Origin: Flagellimonas algicola
GTDB taxonomy: Bacteria; Bacteroidota; Bacteroidia; Flavobacteriales; Flavobacteriaceae
Reading direction: 5' to 3'
DNA length: 64,000 bases
NCBI RefSeq assembly: GCF_005937185.1
Contig: NZ_VCNI01000001.1
Coordinates: forward strand, 1,484,657-1,548,656
The notes beneath the pieces were generated by a model, which saw nothing but the letters and a program-made list of their open reading frames with translations, made no database searches and had not been told where the DNA came from. The first letter of the stretch is position 1. Each line of letters starts with the position of its first letter. Below, piece by piece: positions 43,844 to 52,332 of this stretch. A program made the translations under genes and the position numbers.

Positions 43844-44869
43844 TTACTGAGAGGATGCAATTCCCATTTTAACGAGTACTACATTAAATACCGAATGCGA
43901 TAGAACGGCCATAAATGCCATATCGGTATCGTAAACAGTCCAAAGTACCATGAATAACCCAGCATAAAATAAGGAGTACGTAAATAGTACAAACCCCAAT
44001 CGAAAGGTTGCCATAAACTCGGGTTCCGGTACCTTGGGCTTCAACCCGATTCGCCATAAAAAGACCAAAGGTAGGTTCCATAAAAGAAATAGCAATCTCA
44101 AAATTTTGGGGACCAAGTTCCCTTTCTTGGGCATCATTTGGTGAGAAACCCCTTGAGAAATCGTTGCATTGGTTTCCTTTGGACGGAGATAATGTTCACC
44201 TTCCTCACCCATTTTCTGGATGATTTCATCATACTCCGCTTCCGGGATATGGGTGGTCAACTTTGTAAGATTTTCAAAAACCTTTTGCTTTAAATCCAAA
44301 GAACCCTTGCACTCCCGTACAGAAATAGGCTCCCCAAAACGGAGTGTGGCCGAATCCCCAACTTGAGTTGGATATGCATAGTTTTGACCAATGGGCACCA
44401 ATTGTAAATCCAAATCAGGGTCTTTTTCCAAGGCATTAGCAATGATTCGCGTAAAACCTTTGCTCAATGGCCTCACCCTACGTTGAAGGCTGTGATTGGC
44501 CTCTGGGAACAATACGATTGCAGCATTGGATTGAAGTAATTCCCCACATTGGTGAAAAATCGCCATGTTCTTATGCAGATTGGACTTTCCATCTCTAAAT
44601 CGATAAATGGGAATCATTTGTAAAAACTGAAAAAGGGATTTTAAGACCTTTCCCCTAAAGACATCGGCACGAGTAATAAACCAAGGACTTTTTTTTACGC
44701 TGGTTGCAATCAACAGCACATCCATCAGGGCATTTTGATGGTTGGAAAGAAACAAAACTGGTTTGTCTTTGGGAATATTCTCCATCCCCGCCACCTTGAT
44801 TTTCTTATAGTAGCAAAATAATGCCAGTTTAATCCAGAGTTTTAAGAAATAATAGCCCAATTGCTTCAA
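43844..44869 (-). CDS. Lysophospholipid (1-acylglycerol-3-phosphate) acyltransferase-like protein
   Basis: 341 residues from TTG 44869. PlsC motifs: LFLSNHQNALMDVL (NHxxxxD, the catalytic pair), IPIYRFRDGKSN, VLFPEANHSLQRRVRPLSKG (FPEG-like) and VPIGQNY. Three hydrophobic segments follow near the C terminus (LLFLLWNLPLVFLW, FVLFTYSLFYAGLF, FMAVLSHSVFNVVLV). Acts on glycerophospholipids at the membrane. The long ATG-started frame from 44950 would overlap the symporter gene by 85 bases; TTG 44869 instead has AGAGGAG at good spacing and shares TTGA with the symporter stop, a coupled overlap. Confidence 0.83.
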   Translation of the reverse strand: MKQLGYYFLKLWIKLALFCYYKKIKVAGMENIPKDKPVLFLSNHQNALMDVLLIATSVKKSPWFITRADVFRGKVLKSLFQFLQMIPIYRFRDGKSNLHKNMAIFHQCGELLQSNAAIVLFPEANHSLQRRVRPLSKGFTRIIANALEKDPDLDLQLVPIGQNYAYPTQVGDSATLRFGEPISVRECKGSLDLKQKVFENLTKLTTHIPEAEYDEIIQKMGEEGEHYLRPKETNATISQGVSHQMMPKKGNLVPKILRLLFLLWNLPLVFLWRIGLKPKVPEPEFMATFRLGFVLFTYSLFYAGLFMVLWTVYDTDMAFMAVLSHSVFNVVLVKMGIASSQ

Positions 44870-45783
44870 ACCAACTCCTCTTTTTCTACAGGTCTCCCGC
44901 CCCATAAGAGGCCAATGGCCAGACCCGAAACCAAATGCCAAATGCCCCAAAAAGCAGTTAATAATGCCATACCTCCCAAGCCATCAAAAAAAGTAAAAAT
45001 CAACAATAAGCCCAATCCCGAATTCTGGATACCCGTTTCTATGGTGAGACATCTAACATTTTCTGGGGAGAACCGCATCAGCTTGGCCACTGAAAATCCA
45101 GTGAGCAAGGCCACTAGATTATGGATTAACACAAGCCAAAAAACATAGAACACGTATTCCATAAAAATATCCCTGTTATTGTACAGTGCGACAAAGACGA
45201 GAAATACAAAGAAGAGCAGTGATCCAATCTTAAATCCTTTGGCTAATTTTTGAGCGATCTTGGGTCGATAATGGTGTAGCAACATTCCCAAAATCAATGG
45301 TATACCCAACAAGAGAGCCACAAGTTTAACCATTTCCAATGGAGATATGGAAACCTGCTGTAATATGGATGCTGTTGGAGCATACAGGCCTCCCCAAAAA
45401 CTGAGATTAAATGGGGTCATAAATATGGCCAACAGGGTTGCAATGGCCGTTAAGGTAACAGATAGGGCCGCATTCCCCTTGGATAAATGAGTAAAGAAAT
45501 TGGAAACATTGCCCCCGGGGCAAGCCGCAACCATGAACATGCCCAATGCGATACTGGGTAAAGGCTCCGTAATCCAAATCAAAACAAAAGTTATGATCGG
45601 AAGCAATAAAAATTGGCTCGCAACTCCTGTCAAAACCAACTTAGGAGTTTTTAAAAGTCGTCTGAAGTCATTTATGGAAATTTCCAGTGCTATGCCAAAC
45701 ATGACCAAGGCAAGGGCCACATTAAGTGTCCAAAGGGCTTCTTTATCAAAATTGATGTGAACGTTATCTATAAGCTGCTCCAA
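44866..45783 (-). CDS. Bile acid:sodium symporter family protein
   Basis: 305 residues, about nine or ten helices. LALVMFGIALEISINDFRRLLKTPKLVLTG near the N terminus, AACPGGNVSNFFTHLSKGNAALSVTLTAIATLLA (the GGNxSN sodium-site motif) and ETGIQNSGLGLLL (E..iQN motif) are typical of the BASS/SBF family. Bacterial members carry diverse organic anions with sodium; the substrate is not known. First gene of a two-gene unit with the acyltransferase. Confidence 0.93.
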   Translation of the reverse strand: MEQLIDNVHINFDKEALWTLNVALALVMFGIALEISINDFRRLLKTPKLVLTGVASQFLLLPIITFVLIWITEPLPSIALGMFMVAACPGGNVSNFFTHLSKGNAALSVTLTAIATLLAIFMTPFNLSFWGGLYAPTASILQQVSISPLEMVKLVALLLGIPLILGMLLHHYRPKIAQKLAKGFKIGSLLFFVFLVFVALYNNRDIFMEYVFYVFWLVLIHNLVALLTGFSVAKLMRFSPENVRCLTIETGIQNSGLGLLLIFTFFDGLGGMALLTAFWGIWHLVSGLAIGLLWGGRPVEKEELV

Positions 45784-45870
45784 GAACCTTAGTGTTTGCC
45801 ATACAATATACAGGATTCTTTCAATTGTGGATAAAGTCCACTAAATTCATGGTTTAAAACAAAGTATACC

Positions 45871-46437
45871 ATGGCAAGAACCCCTAGTAATATGTTAGCC
45901 TTGGGAACCAAGGCCCCCGATTTTAATTTGATGGATACGGTAACGGATACCCAAAAGTCTTTGAACGAAGTTAATGGTGAAAAGGGTACGGTAATCATGT
46001 TTATTTGCAATCACTGCCCTTTTGTGGTACACGTGAATCCCGAAATTTCCAAGTTAGGTAAGGAATACCAATCCAAAGGAATTGGGTTTGTTGCCATTTC
46101 CAGCAATGATGTAATCAATTATCCCGACGATGCCCCACACTTGATGAAACAAAAAGCAGACGAAGAAGGGTATACCTTCCCCTACCTATATGATGAAACC
46201 CAGGAAGTGGCCAAAGCTTATGATGCAGCATGTACCCCTGATTTTTATCTTTTTGATGGGAGTCTAGATCTTGTTTACCGAGGACAGCTGGATGATTCAA
46301 GGCCTGGAAACGGATTGCCCTTAACCGGAGCTGATTTACGTGGAGCGATGGATGCTTTACTGGAAGGTAAGGCTATCAGCAATGAACAAAAACCTAGTAT
46401 TGGTTGTAATATTAAGTGGATCAATAATCGGCATTAA
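45871..46437 (+). CDS. Thioredoxin-family redoxin (AhpC/TSA-like)
   Basis: 188 residues, cytoplasmic. LGTKAPDFNLMDTVTDTQKSL then MFICNHCPFVVHVNPEISKL, with the CxxC site as CNHC, and CTPDFYLFDGSLDLVYRGQLDD, a resolving-type Cys near cis-Pro. This is the widespread thioredoxin family group of about 185-190 residues found in many bacteria. Its partner is unknown. A cupin gene follows 9 bases later, so they are likely one transcript. Confidence 0.9.
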   Translation: MARTPSNMLALGTKAPDFNLMDTVTDTQKSLNEVNGEKGTVIMFICNHCPFVVHVNPEISKLGKEYQSKGIGFVAISSNDVINYPDDAPHLMKQKADEEGYTFPYLYDETQEVAKAYDAACTPDFYLFDGSLDLVYRGQLDDSRPGNGLPLTGADLRGAMDALLEGKAISNEQKPSIGCNIKWINNRH

Positions 46438-46446
46438 TTAGTTGAT

Positions 46447-46761
46447 ATGCGAATTACAACCAAAACAGCACTGGATGAATTGACCAAGCATGATGGGCCT
46501 TTCAAGACCTTATTCAATCATGGAACCTTGGAGGTTGAAATCTACAAGCCTGAAAAAGTAGATCTGCAACAACCCCATACCAGGGATGAAGTATATGTGG
46601 TGATTTCCGGCACCGGGGAATTTCTGAATGGTGAGGTACGTACAACTTTTGGCCCAGGAGATTTTCTTTTTGTTCCTGCAGGGGTAGTACATAGATTTGA
46701 GAATTTTACCGACGATTTCTCAACCTGGGTGCTGTTTTACGGACCTGAAGGCGGTGAGTAA
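46447..46761 (+). CDS. Small cupin domain protein
   Basis: 104 residues forming one cupin barrel. HTRDEVYVVISGTGEFLNGEVRTTFGPGDFLFVPAGVVHRFENF contains both cupin motifs with the His/Glu/His metal ligands. Function within the cupin superfamily cannot be narrowed. Sits between a redoxin and a GNAT gene with very short gaps. Confidence 0.9.
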   Translation: MRITTKTALDELTKHDGPFKTLFNHGTLEVEIYKPEKVDLQQPHTRDEVYVVISGTGEFLNGEVRTTFGPGDFLFVPAGVVHRFENFTDDFSTWVLFYGPEGGE

Positions 46762-46774
46762 CCATAAGCCAAAT

Positions 46775-47296
46775 ATGACAGTCCATTTAGAACCCCTGAC
46801 CCGAGAAACGCTTGCCGAATATATTAGCATTGGCAAGCAGTCCTATCATGAACACTATTTGCACCTATGGGAGAACAGCAACCCAGCACCCTATATCAGT
46901 AGAAGTTTCACGGAGGAAGTTGTATCAGTAGATTTCAAAAATCCCAATCTAAAGCACTTCTTGGTCAAATTTGAAGCTAAAACTGCTGGTATTGTAAAAT
47001 TGGTGGTGGACAGTCCATTGGATGAACATACACCCGATGTATCCTTATTAGCCCAAAAAATCTATTTACTGCAAGCCTATTCAGGGAAAGGATTGGGCAA
47101 AAAAGTGCTGGTGCTTATTGAACAATATGCCAAAAAGCTTGGTAAAAAAATTCTGTGGTTGGACACCATGCAAAAAGGCGGACCCATCAAGTTTTATTTG
47201 AAGCAAGGATTCCAGATTAAAAAAGAGAGCGAGCTTACAATTCCAGGGGCCATTCCTTCAGAAAAACCCATGTGGGTACTTACCAAACAACTCTGA
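46775..47296 (+). CDS. GNAT family N-acetyltransferase
   Basis: 173 residues. The acetyl-CoA motif is KIYLLQAYSGKGLGKKVLVLIEQYAKKLGKK, followed by ILWLDTMQKGGPIKFYLKQGF, the usual GNAT C-terminal strand-helix. I chose ATG 46775, 13 bases after the cupin stop; the TTG-like frame from 46697 would overlap the cupin gene. Substrate unknown. Convergent with the YfiT-like gene, whose stop abuts this one. Confidence 0.87.
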   Translation: MTVHLEPLTRETLAEYISIGKQSYHEHYLHLWENSNPAPYISRSFTEEVVSVDFKNPNLKHFLVKFEAKTAGIVKLVVDSPLDEHTPDVSLLAQKIYLLQAYSGKGLGKKVLVLIEQYAKKLGKKILWLDTMQKGGPIKFYLKQGFQIKKESELTIPGAIPSEKPMWVLTKQL

Positions 47297-47839
47297 TTAC
47301 CAACCCTCCCTTTTGATCAAGTTTTCAATATGGGCAAAATGGTGGCTTCCATGCCAAGCATACCGCCCAATATTTTCATCCAGGGTGGTTTCCTCATTCC
47401 CATCCGGATGGGTAAACTTTCGCTGCAACTGTTCCTTGGAAAGACCTTTGAGCAAATACACCAACTTGGCATGCACCGCCTTTAAATGATCTAAGGACAT
47501 TTGAATCGGGGCTGTCTGGGCATCAAAAAGTTTGGACCACTCCTTTTCAAAATAGGGCTTAATTACTGGGTTATCCTCCGTTAATGCCCATTTAAAGCGG
47601 ATATAACTGTGGTGATGACTGTCGGAAATATGGTGAACCAGTTGTCTTACCGTCCAACCTTCCGGTCTATACGGTGTTTCCAATTGTTCTTCCGAAAGGG
47701 GAGTCACCATGTCCTCCAATCTTTTGGGTAGATGCTCCAAAATGGAAAGCCATTCCTCCCGTTGCTCCTGGCTAATCGTTTCCGGAATATGATAAGTTCC
47801 GATAGGGTAACGCAGTTGTTCAAGTGTTTCTTTTTCCAT
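47297..47839 (-). CDS. YfiT/BstA-like DinB-fold metalloprotein
   Basis: 180 residues. LRYPIGTYHIPETISQEQREEWLSILEHLPKRLEDMV is the start typical of YfiT family putative metal-dependent hydrolases or bacillithiol transferases. Metal-binding His are in VHHISDSHHHSY and WHGSHHFAHIENL (HxxxH). Some Bacteroidota make bacillithiol, so a thiol-transferase role is plausible, but it is not shown here. Confidence 0.88.
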   Translation of the reverse strand: MEKETLEQLRYPIGTYHIPETISQEQREEWLSILEHLPKRLEDMVTPLSEEQLETPYRPEGWTVRQLVHHISDSHHHSYIRFKWALTEDNPVIKPYFEKEWSKLFDAQTAPIQMSLDHLKAVHAKLVYLLKGLSKEQLQRKFTHPDGNEETTLDENIGRYAWHGSHHFAHIENLIKREGW

Positions 47840-48003
47840 AGCTTAAAAATAGCAACTTTGAGATGGAGTCCATCAAAAAAAACAGCCCAAAATTAGATTG
47901 AAACCCAAAACTTTAATACACTTTTAACTTGGATAGGAAGCTAGGGAAAAACTATGCCTTAACTTTATGGTTCACCAATTTTCAATCAATAAAAACAAAA
48001 TAC

Positions 48004-48642
48004 ATGGCAACTTTACGTTTGGGCGATACCGCCCCAGATTTTACAGCTGAAACTTCTCAGGGAACACTCAATTTTTATGAATACCTAGGAGATGGCTGGG
48101 GAATTCTATTTTCGCATCCAGCAGACTTTACACCAGTGTGCACTACGGAATTGGGCACTGCAGCCAAATTTAAACAGGAATTTGAAAAACGCAATGTAAA
48201 AATGATGGCATTGAGTGTTGATGGAGCGGCATCCCACGCCGAATGGATCAAGGATATCAATGAGACCCAAAATACGGTGGTGAACTTTCCCATTGTAGCA
48301 GATGAGGACCGAAAGGTATCTGATTTATATGATATGATCCATCCCAATGCGGATGACACCTTAACCGTACGTTCTGTATTTATCATCGGTCCTGATAAAA
48401 AAGTGAAGTTAACCTTGACGTATCCCGCTTCCACCGGACGAAACTTTTATGAACTGTTACGTGTAGTTGACTCCTTACAGTTAACCGCCTACCACAAAGT
48501 AGCGACACCTGCCAATTGGGAAAGTGGGGAGAAAGTAGTTGTAAGTCCAGCGATTCCAACAGGGGAGGCCCGTGAAATTTTCACCAAAGGCGTTGAGGAG
48601 GTAAAACCTTACCTAAGATTGACGCCTGATCCGACCGTTTGA
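48004..48642 (+). CDS. Peroxiredoxin of the 1-Cys (Prx6) type
   Basis: 212 residues from ATG 48004 (preceded by AAAACAAAATAC). LGDTAPDFTAETSQGTLNFYEYLGD, then SHPADFTPVCTTELG with the peroxidatic Cys in the PVCTTE motif of Prx6, and the C-terminal dimer domain (VATPANWESGEKVVVSPAI). Reduces hydrogen and organic peroxides. The upstream TTG-started extension to 47929 lacks a family N terminus and is left out. Confidence 0.94.
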   Translation: MATLRLGDTAPDFTAETSQGTLNFYEYLGDGWGILFSHPADFTPVCTTELGTAAKFKQEFEKRNVKMMALSVDGAASHAEWIKDINETQNTVVNFPIVADEDRKVSDLYDMIHPNADDTLTVRSVFIIGPDKKVKLTLTYPASTGRNFYELLRVVDSLQLTAYHKVATPANWESGEKVVVSPAIPTGEAREIFTKGVEEVKPYLRLTPDPTV

Positions 48643-48733
48643 CATCAACTTTAGGAAAAAACATAAAAAAACCTTAAATCCGAATAAATTAAAGTGTACC
48701 TTCGCAGCTCATTTAATTTTTTAACATTTAGTA

Positions 48734-48928
48734 ATGAGTAAAGGAACAGTAAAATTCTTCAACGATTCAAAAGGCTACGGCTTTATCACTGAAGATGGTT
48801 CAAACACAGATCACTTTGTACACGTTTCAGGTTTAATCGATGAAATTAGAGAAGGTGACGCAGTAGAATTCGAACTACAGCAAGGTAAAAAAGGATTGAA
48901 CGCCGTAAATGTACAAGTTATAGATTAA
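48734..48928 (+). CDS. Cold shock domain protein (CspA family)
   Basis: 64 residues. Begins MSKGTVKFFNDSKGYGFI (RNP-1 KGYGFI), then DHFVHVSGL (RNP-2-like) and the closing GLNAVNVQVID. Binds single-stranded nucleic acid and melts RNA structure. It has its own terminator; two tiny membrane ORFs follow. The 5' flank has TACCTTCG about 30 bases before the ATG, a near match to TAnnTTTG. Confidence 0.96.
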   Translation: MSKGTVKFFNDSKGYGFITEDGSNTDHFVHVSGLIDEIREGDAVEFELQQGKKGLNAVNVQVID

Positions 48929-48954
48929 GGTAACAGCACACTTTTTTATAAAGC

Positions 48955-48980
48955 AAACCCGAGCTATATGGCTCGGGTTT
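48955..48980 (+). terminator. Rho-independent terminator of the cold shock gene
   Basis: AAACCCGAGC-TATATG-GCTCGGGTTT, a 10-base stem followed by TTTTG, 26 bases after the stop. Confidence 0.95.
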
Positions 48981-49082
48981 TTTTGTTTACATTTTTCTTT
49001 TACAGTTACGCAACCTCTCCAACTTTTTTTATCTAAAGACTAAACACCTATTGTTCCCCATAACCATTAAACAAAAAATTAC

Positions 49083-49169
49083 ATGAATACCTTCTTTGCC
49101 ATTCTCTCGGTTTTGTTGGCCATCAACTTGCTTTTATTGCTCATTAGTGTTAATAGTTCAAAAAAGTAG
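49083..49169 (+). CDS. Tiny single-helix membrane peptide A (28 residues)
   Basis: ATG 49083 to TAG 49169. The peptide starts MNTFF, has a hydrophobic core of about 18 residues with a central Asn in LLAIN, and ends SVNSSKK, i.e. a short N terminus, one membrane helix and a basic tail that would stay in the cytoplasm. It is paralogous to peptide B just downstream: both share TFF, LLA, N, LLL, SVN and SK at the same positions. A-rich sequence (AAACAAAAAATTAC) precedes the ATG, as usual in this phylum. Function unknown. The conserved pattern between the two copies is the main evidence that it is translated. Confidence 0.62.
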   Translation: MNTFFAILSVLLAINLLLLLISVNSSKK

Positions 49170-49250
49170 TACAATATAGTAGGGTATTTCTTCGTTCAAT
49201 TGTTACTCAACTGAAACAAAACACGAACTGAATAGCTAAATCCATTGACT

Positions 49251-49334
49251 ATGGGCACCTTTTTTACCGTACTGCTTTTATTACTTGCGCTCAACTTCTG
49301 CTTATTGCTGGTGAGCGTGAACAGATCAAAATAA
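49251..49334 (+). CDS. Tiny single-helix membrane peptide B (27 residues)
   Basis: ATG 49251 to TAA 49334. Starts MGTFF, core LLALN then CLLLV, ends SVNRSK. Against peptide A it is identical or similar at most positions with one residue difference in length, so the two arose by tandem duplication. Its DNA differs from copy A mostly in ways that keep the protein pattern (for example GTTAATAGT versus GTGAACAGA for VN-S/R), which suggests selection on the peptide. A bidirectional terminator follows 2 bases after the stop. Confidence 0.62.
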   Translation: MGTFFTVLLLLLALNFCLLLVSVNRSK

Positions 49335-49336
49335 AA

Positions 49337-49360
49337 AAAAGCTTCCTTTTGGAAGCTTTT
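49337..49360. terminator. Bidirectional terminator
   Basis: AAAAGCTTCC-TTTT-GGAAGCTTTT, a perfect 10-base stem with A-rich and T-rich flanks on both sides, between the tiny ORF B stop and the convergent immunophilin gene stop at 49387. Confidence 0.92.
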
Positions 49361-49386
49361 CTTCTACATGCTATTTCGAAGTTGGA

Positions 49387-50319
49387 TTACTTCACATTCA
49401 TCAATTCCACATCAAAAATCAAGGTTGCATCTGGAGGAATAACCCCACCGGCACCGGCACTTCCGTAGGCCAAGTTGGAAGGAATCACAAAACGTGCCTT
49501 ATCTCCCACTTTTAATAGCCCTATGCCTTCGTCCCAACCAGGAATTACCTGTCCTACGCCCAATGTAAAATCTATGGGTTGATTTCTGCTGTAGGATGAG
49601 TCAAAAACCTGTCCGTTGGTCAGACTTCCTTCGTAATGTACCGAAACTGTTTTCCCTTTTTCTGCCTTGGCTCCACTTCCTTCTTGAATCATTTTGAAAC
49701 GCAGCCCACTATCTGTTTTGTCAAATCCGGCAGCAAGTTTTTCCATTTCAGCTTCTGCTTTAGCTTTGGCTTCTGCAACTCGCTTTTCACGAGCTCCCTC
49801 AAAAGTTCTGAAAGCTTCAATAGCGTTCCAGGATTCAGCTTCAGCGCCTACCCTAACAATTTCCAAACTTCCTATTGAATCGCCTTGGGCAATGGCATCA
49901 ACCACTTCCTGTCCGTGCTCCACGTTTCCAAAAACTGTATGCTTATTATCCAACCATGGTGTGGCCACATGGGTGATAAAAAATTGACTTCCGTTGGTTC
50001 CAGGGCCGGCATTGGCCATAGAAAGCACTCCAGGGCCTTCATGCGTAAGTTCTGGATGGAACTCATCATCAAATTTGTATCCAGGGTCCCCTGTTCCGGT
50101 TCCTTGCGGACAGCCCCCTTGAATCATAAAGTCGGCAATTACCCTATGAAACTTTAATCCATCATAGTAAGGATTTCCTTGGGGTTTGGCACTGTTTTCC
50201 ATATTTCCTTCGGCCAGGGCCACAAAGTTCCCTACGGTTCCCGGGGTTTTATCATGGGTTAGTTTTACCAAAACCTCTCCTTTGGTGGTATTGAATTTTG
50301 CGTAGATTCCGTCTTGCAT
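49387..50319 (-). CDS. Peptidylprolyl isomerase: cyclophilin-FKBP fusion
   Basis: 310 residues with two isomerase domains. Residues about 1-165 form a cyclophilin: [72 protein letters not shown] (FFIT and LD-KHTVFG motifs). An Ala/Glu/Lys helix linker (about 180-200) leads to an FKBP domain: [49 protein letters not shown] and [22 protein letters not shown]. Such dual-family immunophilins are known from Flavobacterium. No signal peptide, so cytoplasmic. Single gene. Confidence 0.95.
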   Translation of the reverse strand: MQDGIYAKFNTTKGEVLVKLTHDKTPGTVGNFVALAEGNMENSAKPQGNPYYDGLKFHRVIADFMIQGGCPQGTGTGDPGYKFDDEFHPELTHEGPGVLSMANAGPGTNGSQFFITHVATPWLDNKHTVFGNVEHGQEVVDAIAQGDSIGSLEIVRVGAEAESWNAIEAFRTFEGAREKRVAEAKAKAEAEMEKLAAGFDKTDSGLRFKMIQEGSGAKAEKGKTVSVHYEGSLTNGQVFDSSYSRNQPIDFTLGVGQVIPGWDEGIGLLKVGDKARFVIPSNLAYGSAGAGGVIPPDATLIFDVELMNVK

Positions 50320-50370
50320 TGCTTTGGATATTAGATTATTCGATTGCTCGATTCTTCAAAATTAAGGCTG

Positions 50371-50378
50371 CAAAGGTA
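50371..50378 (-). promoter_or_regulatory. -7 box of the immunophilin gene
   Basis: Minus-strand TACCTTTG, an exact TAnnTTTG match 51 bases before the ATG. No clear -33 TTG. Confidence 0.5.
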
Positions 50379-50456
50379 GAGGTTTTTTATGGGTTGGCGG
50401 TTTGAAATAATTTAGGAATTTTGCTATTGAAAAGCCAATGACCCATAAACACAGCA

Positions 50457-50885
50457 ATGCAAATCGATATTCTCAAAAAAGAAGACCTCACACCAGAAAT
50501 CCAACTGCGGGTGAATCAATTGTTTAAACAATTGGCTCCACATCTAAAGCCTTTGAACTTGAAACAAGTGTTGCGGGATGGAAACCAGGTTACCATAGCA
50601 CTTTGTAAGGAGGAAGATGAAATATTGGGTATGGCCTCACTATGCGAGTATCAGGCGATTTCTGGAAAGAAAGGCTGGATTGAGGACGTGGTGGTGGATG
50701 AAAATGCCAGGGGAAAGGGTATTGGCCGCAAACTCATGGAAAAACTCCTAGAAATATCTAAGGAAAAAGAACTTGCTGAACTACTGCTATTTACCGGGCA
50801 TCACCGTTTACCAGCCATGGCCCTGTACGAAAGTTTAGGATTTAAACTACGAAAATCAGGACTGTATTTCATAAAGAATCCTTAG
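50457..50885 (+). CDS. GNAT family N-acetyltransferase
   Basis: 142 residues. EDVVVDENARGKGIGRKLMEKLLEISKEKELAELLLFTG is the acetyl-CoA-binding motif (V-V-----RGKGIG), followed by PAMALYESLGFKLRKSGLY, the usual C-terminal strand and helix. Start sequence MQIDILKKEDLTPE is family-like. Substrate unknown. Confidence 0.92.
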   Translation: MQIDILKKEDLTPEIQLRVNQLFKQLAPHLKPLNLKQVLRDGNQVTIALCKEEDEILGMASLCEYQAISGKKGWIEDVVVDENARGKGIGRKLMEKLLEISKEKELAELLLFTGHHRLPAMALYESLGFKLRKSGLYFIKNP

Positions 50886-50934
50886 TCCTTATTAACAAAA
50901 CCTCAGATTAGACAAACAGTGTCCTTGAAGTTAT

Positions 50935-52332
50935 TTATCCTTTAATCTTTGTATTGGGTATAGTCCCGTACTTATCAATCAAATACACCAAGCTGGCCAT
51001 GGTAGCAGCTCCAAGCTGCAACTCTCTTTGGTTTACGTGCTCAAAAGTATCGTTTTCAGCATGGTGGTGGTCAAAATAACGTTGGGAGTCGGGTCTTAGC
51101 CCGGCCAAGACCAAATCTTGATCCATAAGCGGCCGAATATCAGCACCACTATAGCCTTTTACAAACATGTGGATGAGATAGGGCTCAAAAAGTCCTTTCC
51201 ATTGCTGAATGTGCTTTAAATTTTCATCGGAACAATTGAAGGAAAACCCTCTGGGTGTAAAGCCACCGGAATCGCTTTCCAACGCAAACACATGCTTTTC
51301 ATTTTTGTTTCGGGCCACCTCAGCGTATTTGTTTCCACCCCTAAGTCCATTTTCCTCATTCATAAATAGCACAACGCGAAGCGTCCGCTTGGGCTTATAG
51401 CCTGTTTCCTTTAGCAGCCGAAGCACCTCCATACTCTGTACACATCCTGCTCCATCGTCATGGGAACCATCGCCTAAATCCCAGGAATCCAAATGTCCAC
51501 CCACAACCATAATTTCATTGGGATGGGTGGTTCCTCTAATCTCCCCAATAACATTATACGATTGCACGTCATCAAACTGCTTGCAGTTCTGCTTAAAATA
51601 AAACTTGATATCAGGATTCAACTTTAAAGTAGCACTTAGTAGTTCCGCACCATTGGTGCTTATGGCTGCGGCCGGAATACGATTGGCAACGGCAACATCT
51701 CCATAACTCATAGATCCCGTATGGGGGTAATCGTCCAATCTAAGGGTCATGGAACGCACAATGACGCCAGCAGCACCAAATTTACCAGCCTCCGCCGCCC
51801 CAGCATAACGTTGGTCCACACATCCAGAATAGGACTCAAAGGTGCTAATTAGGGTAGGTTCCATGGGCCTGTTGTAAAAAACAATCTTTCCCTCAATCTG
51901 TTCACGGCCTAATTTTTCCAAGTCCTCAATGCCCTTAACCTCCACAATGTTCGCCTTGATGCCACCATCCGGGGTAGCAACCGAACCTCCCAGGGCACAA
52001 ATAGGTACGTTGGTAGTGAGTCCAGGTTTGGTTTCGATAAAAGCAAATTCAGGGGTTCCCCTCACCCATTTGGGCACCATTACCGGTTGTAGCCATACTC
52101 TATCCAATCCAAGGGAATCCAGTTGGGCCTTGGTATAATCTACGGCAAGTTCAGCCTGCACGGAACCCGAAAGTCGTCCCCCTATTTGATTGGACAAATG
52201 ATTGAGCCAATCATAACCCTGACCCTCGGTGAGGGCCAAATCATAGATGGACTTAAGTTGTTTCTCGTCTTCGGATTGGGCAAAAACTATGGTACTAGCA
52301 CAAAATAAAAGTAGGAGTAGGGATGTTCTCAT
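50935..52332 (-). CDS. Secreted M28 family zinc aminopeptidase
   Basis: 465 residues. Signal peptide SLLLLLFCASTIVFAQ. A PA-domain-like insert (about 115-230, LGREQIEGKIVFYNRPMEP) precedes the peptidase domain: VVGGHLDSWDLGDGSHDDGAGC (zinc His and bridging Asp), LFMNEENGLRG (catalytic Glu-Glu), ESDSGGF and FDHHHAENDTFEHV (last His ligand). Removes N-terminal residues from peptides in the periplasm or outside. Its ATG overlaps the PPK2 stop (ATGA), so the two genes are coupled. Confidence 0.94.
   Translation of the reverse strand: MRTSLLLLLFCASTIVFAQSEDEKQLKSIYDLALTEGQGYDWLNHLSNQIGGRLSGSVQAELAVDYTKAQLDSLGLDRVWLQPVMVPKWVRGTPEFAFIETKPGLTTNVPICALGGSVATPDGGIKANIVEVKGIEDLEKLGREQIEGKIVFYNRPMEPTLISTFESYSGCVDQRYAGAAEAGKFGAAGVIVRSMTLRLDDYPHTGSMSYGDVAVANRIPAAAISTNGAELLSATLKLNPDIKFYFKQNCKQFDDVQSYNVIGEIRGTTHPNEIMVVGGHLDSWDLGDGSHDDGAGCVQSMEVLRLLKETGYKPKRTLRVVLFMNEENGLRGGNKYAEVARNKNEKHVFALESDSGGFTPRGFSFNCSDENLKHIQQWKGLFEPYLIHMFVKGYSGADIRPLMDQDLVLAGLRPDSQRYFDHHHAENDTFEHVNQRELQLGAATMASLVYLIDKYGTIPNTKIKG

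Noticed and set aside
44870-44950. Longer ATG start of the acyltransferase
   Set aside because: It would overlap the symporter by 85 bases with an unlikely GSGHWPLMGRETC sequence; TTG 44869 has a good ribosome binding site.
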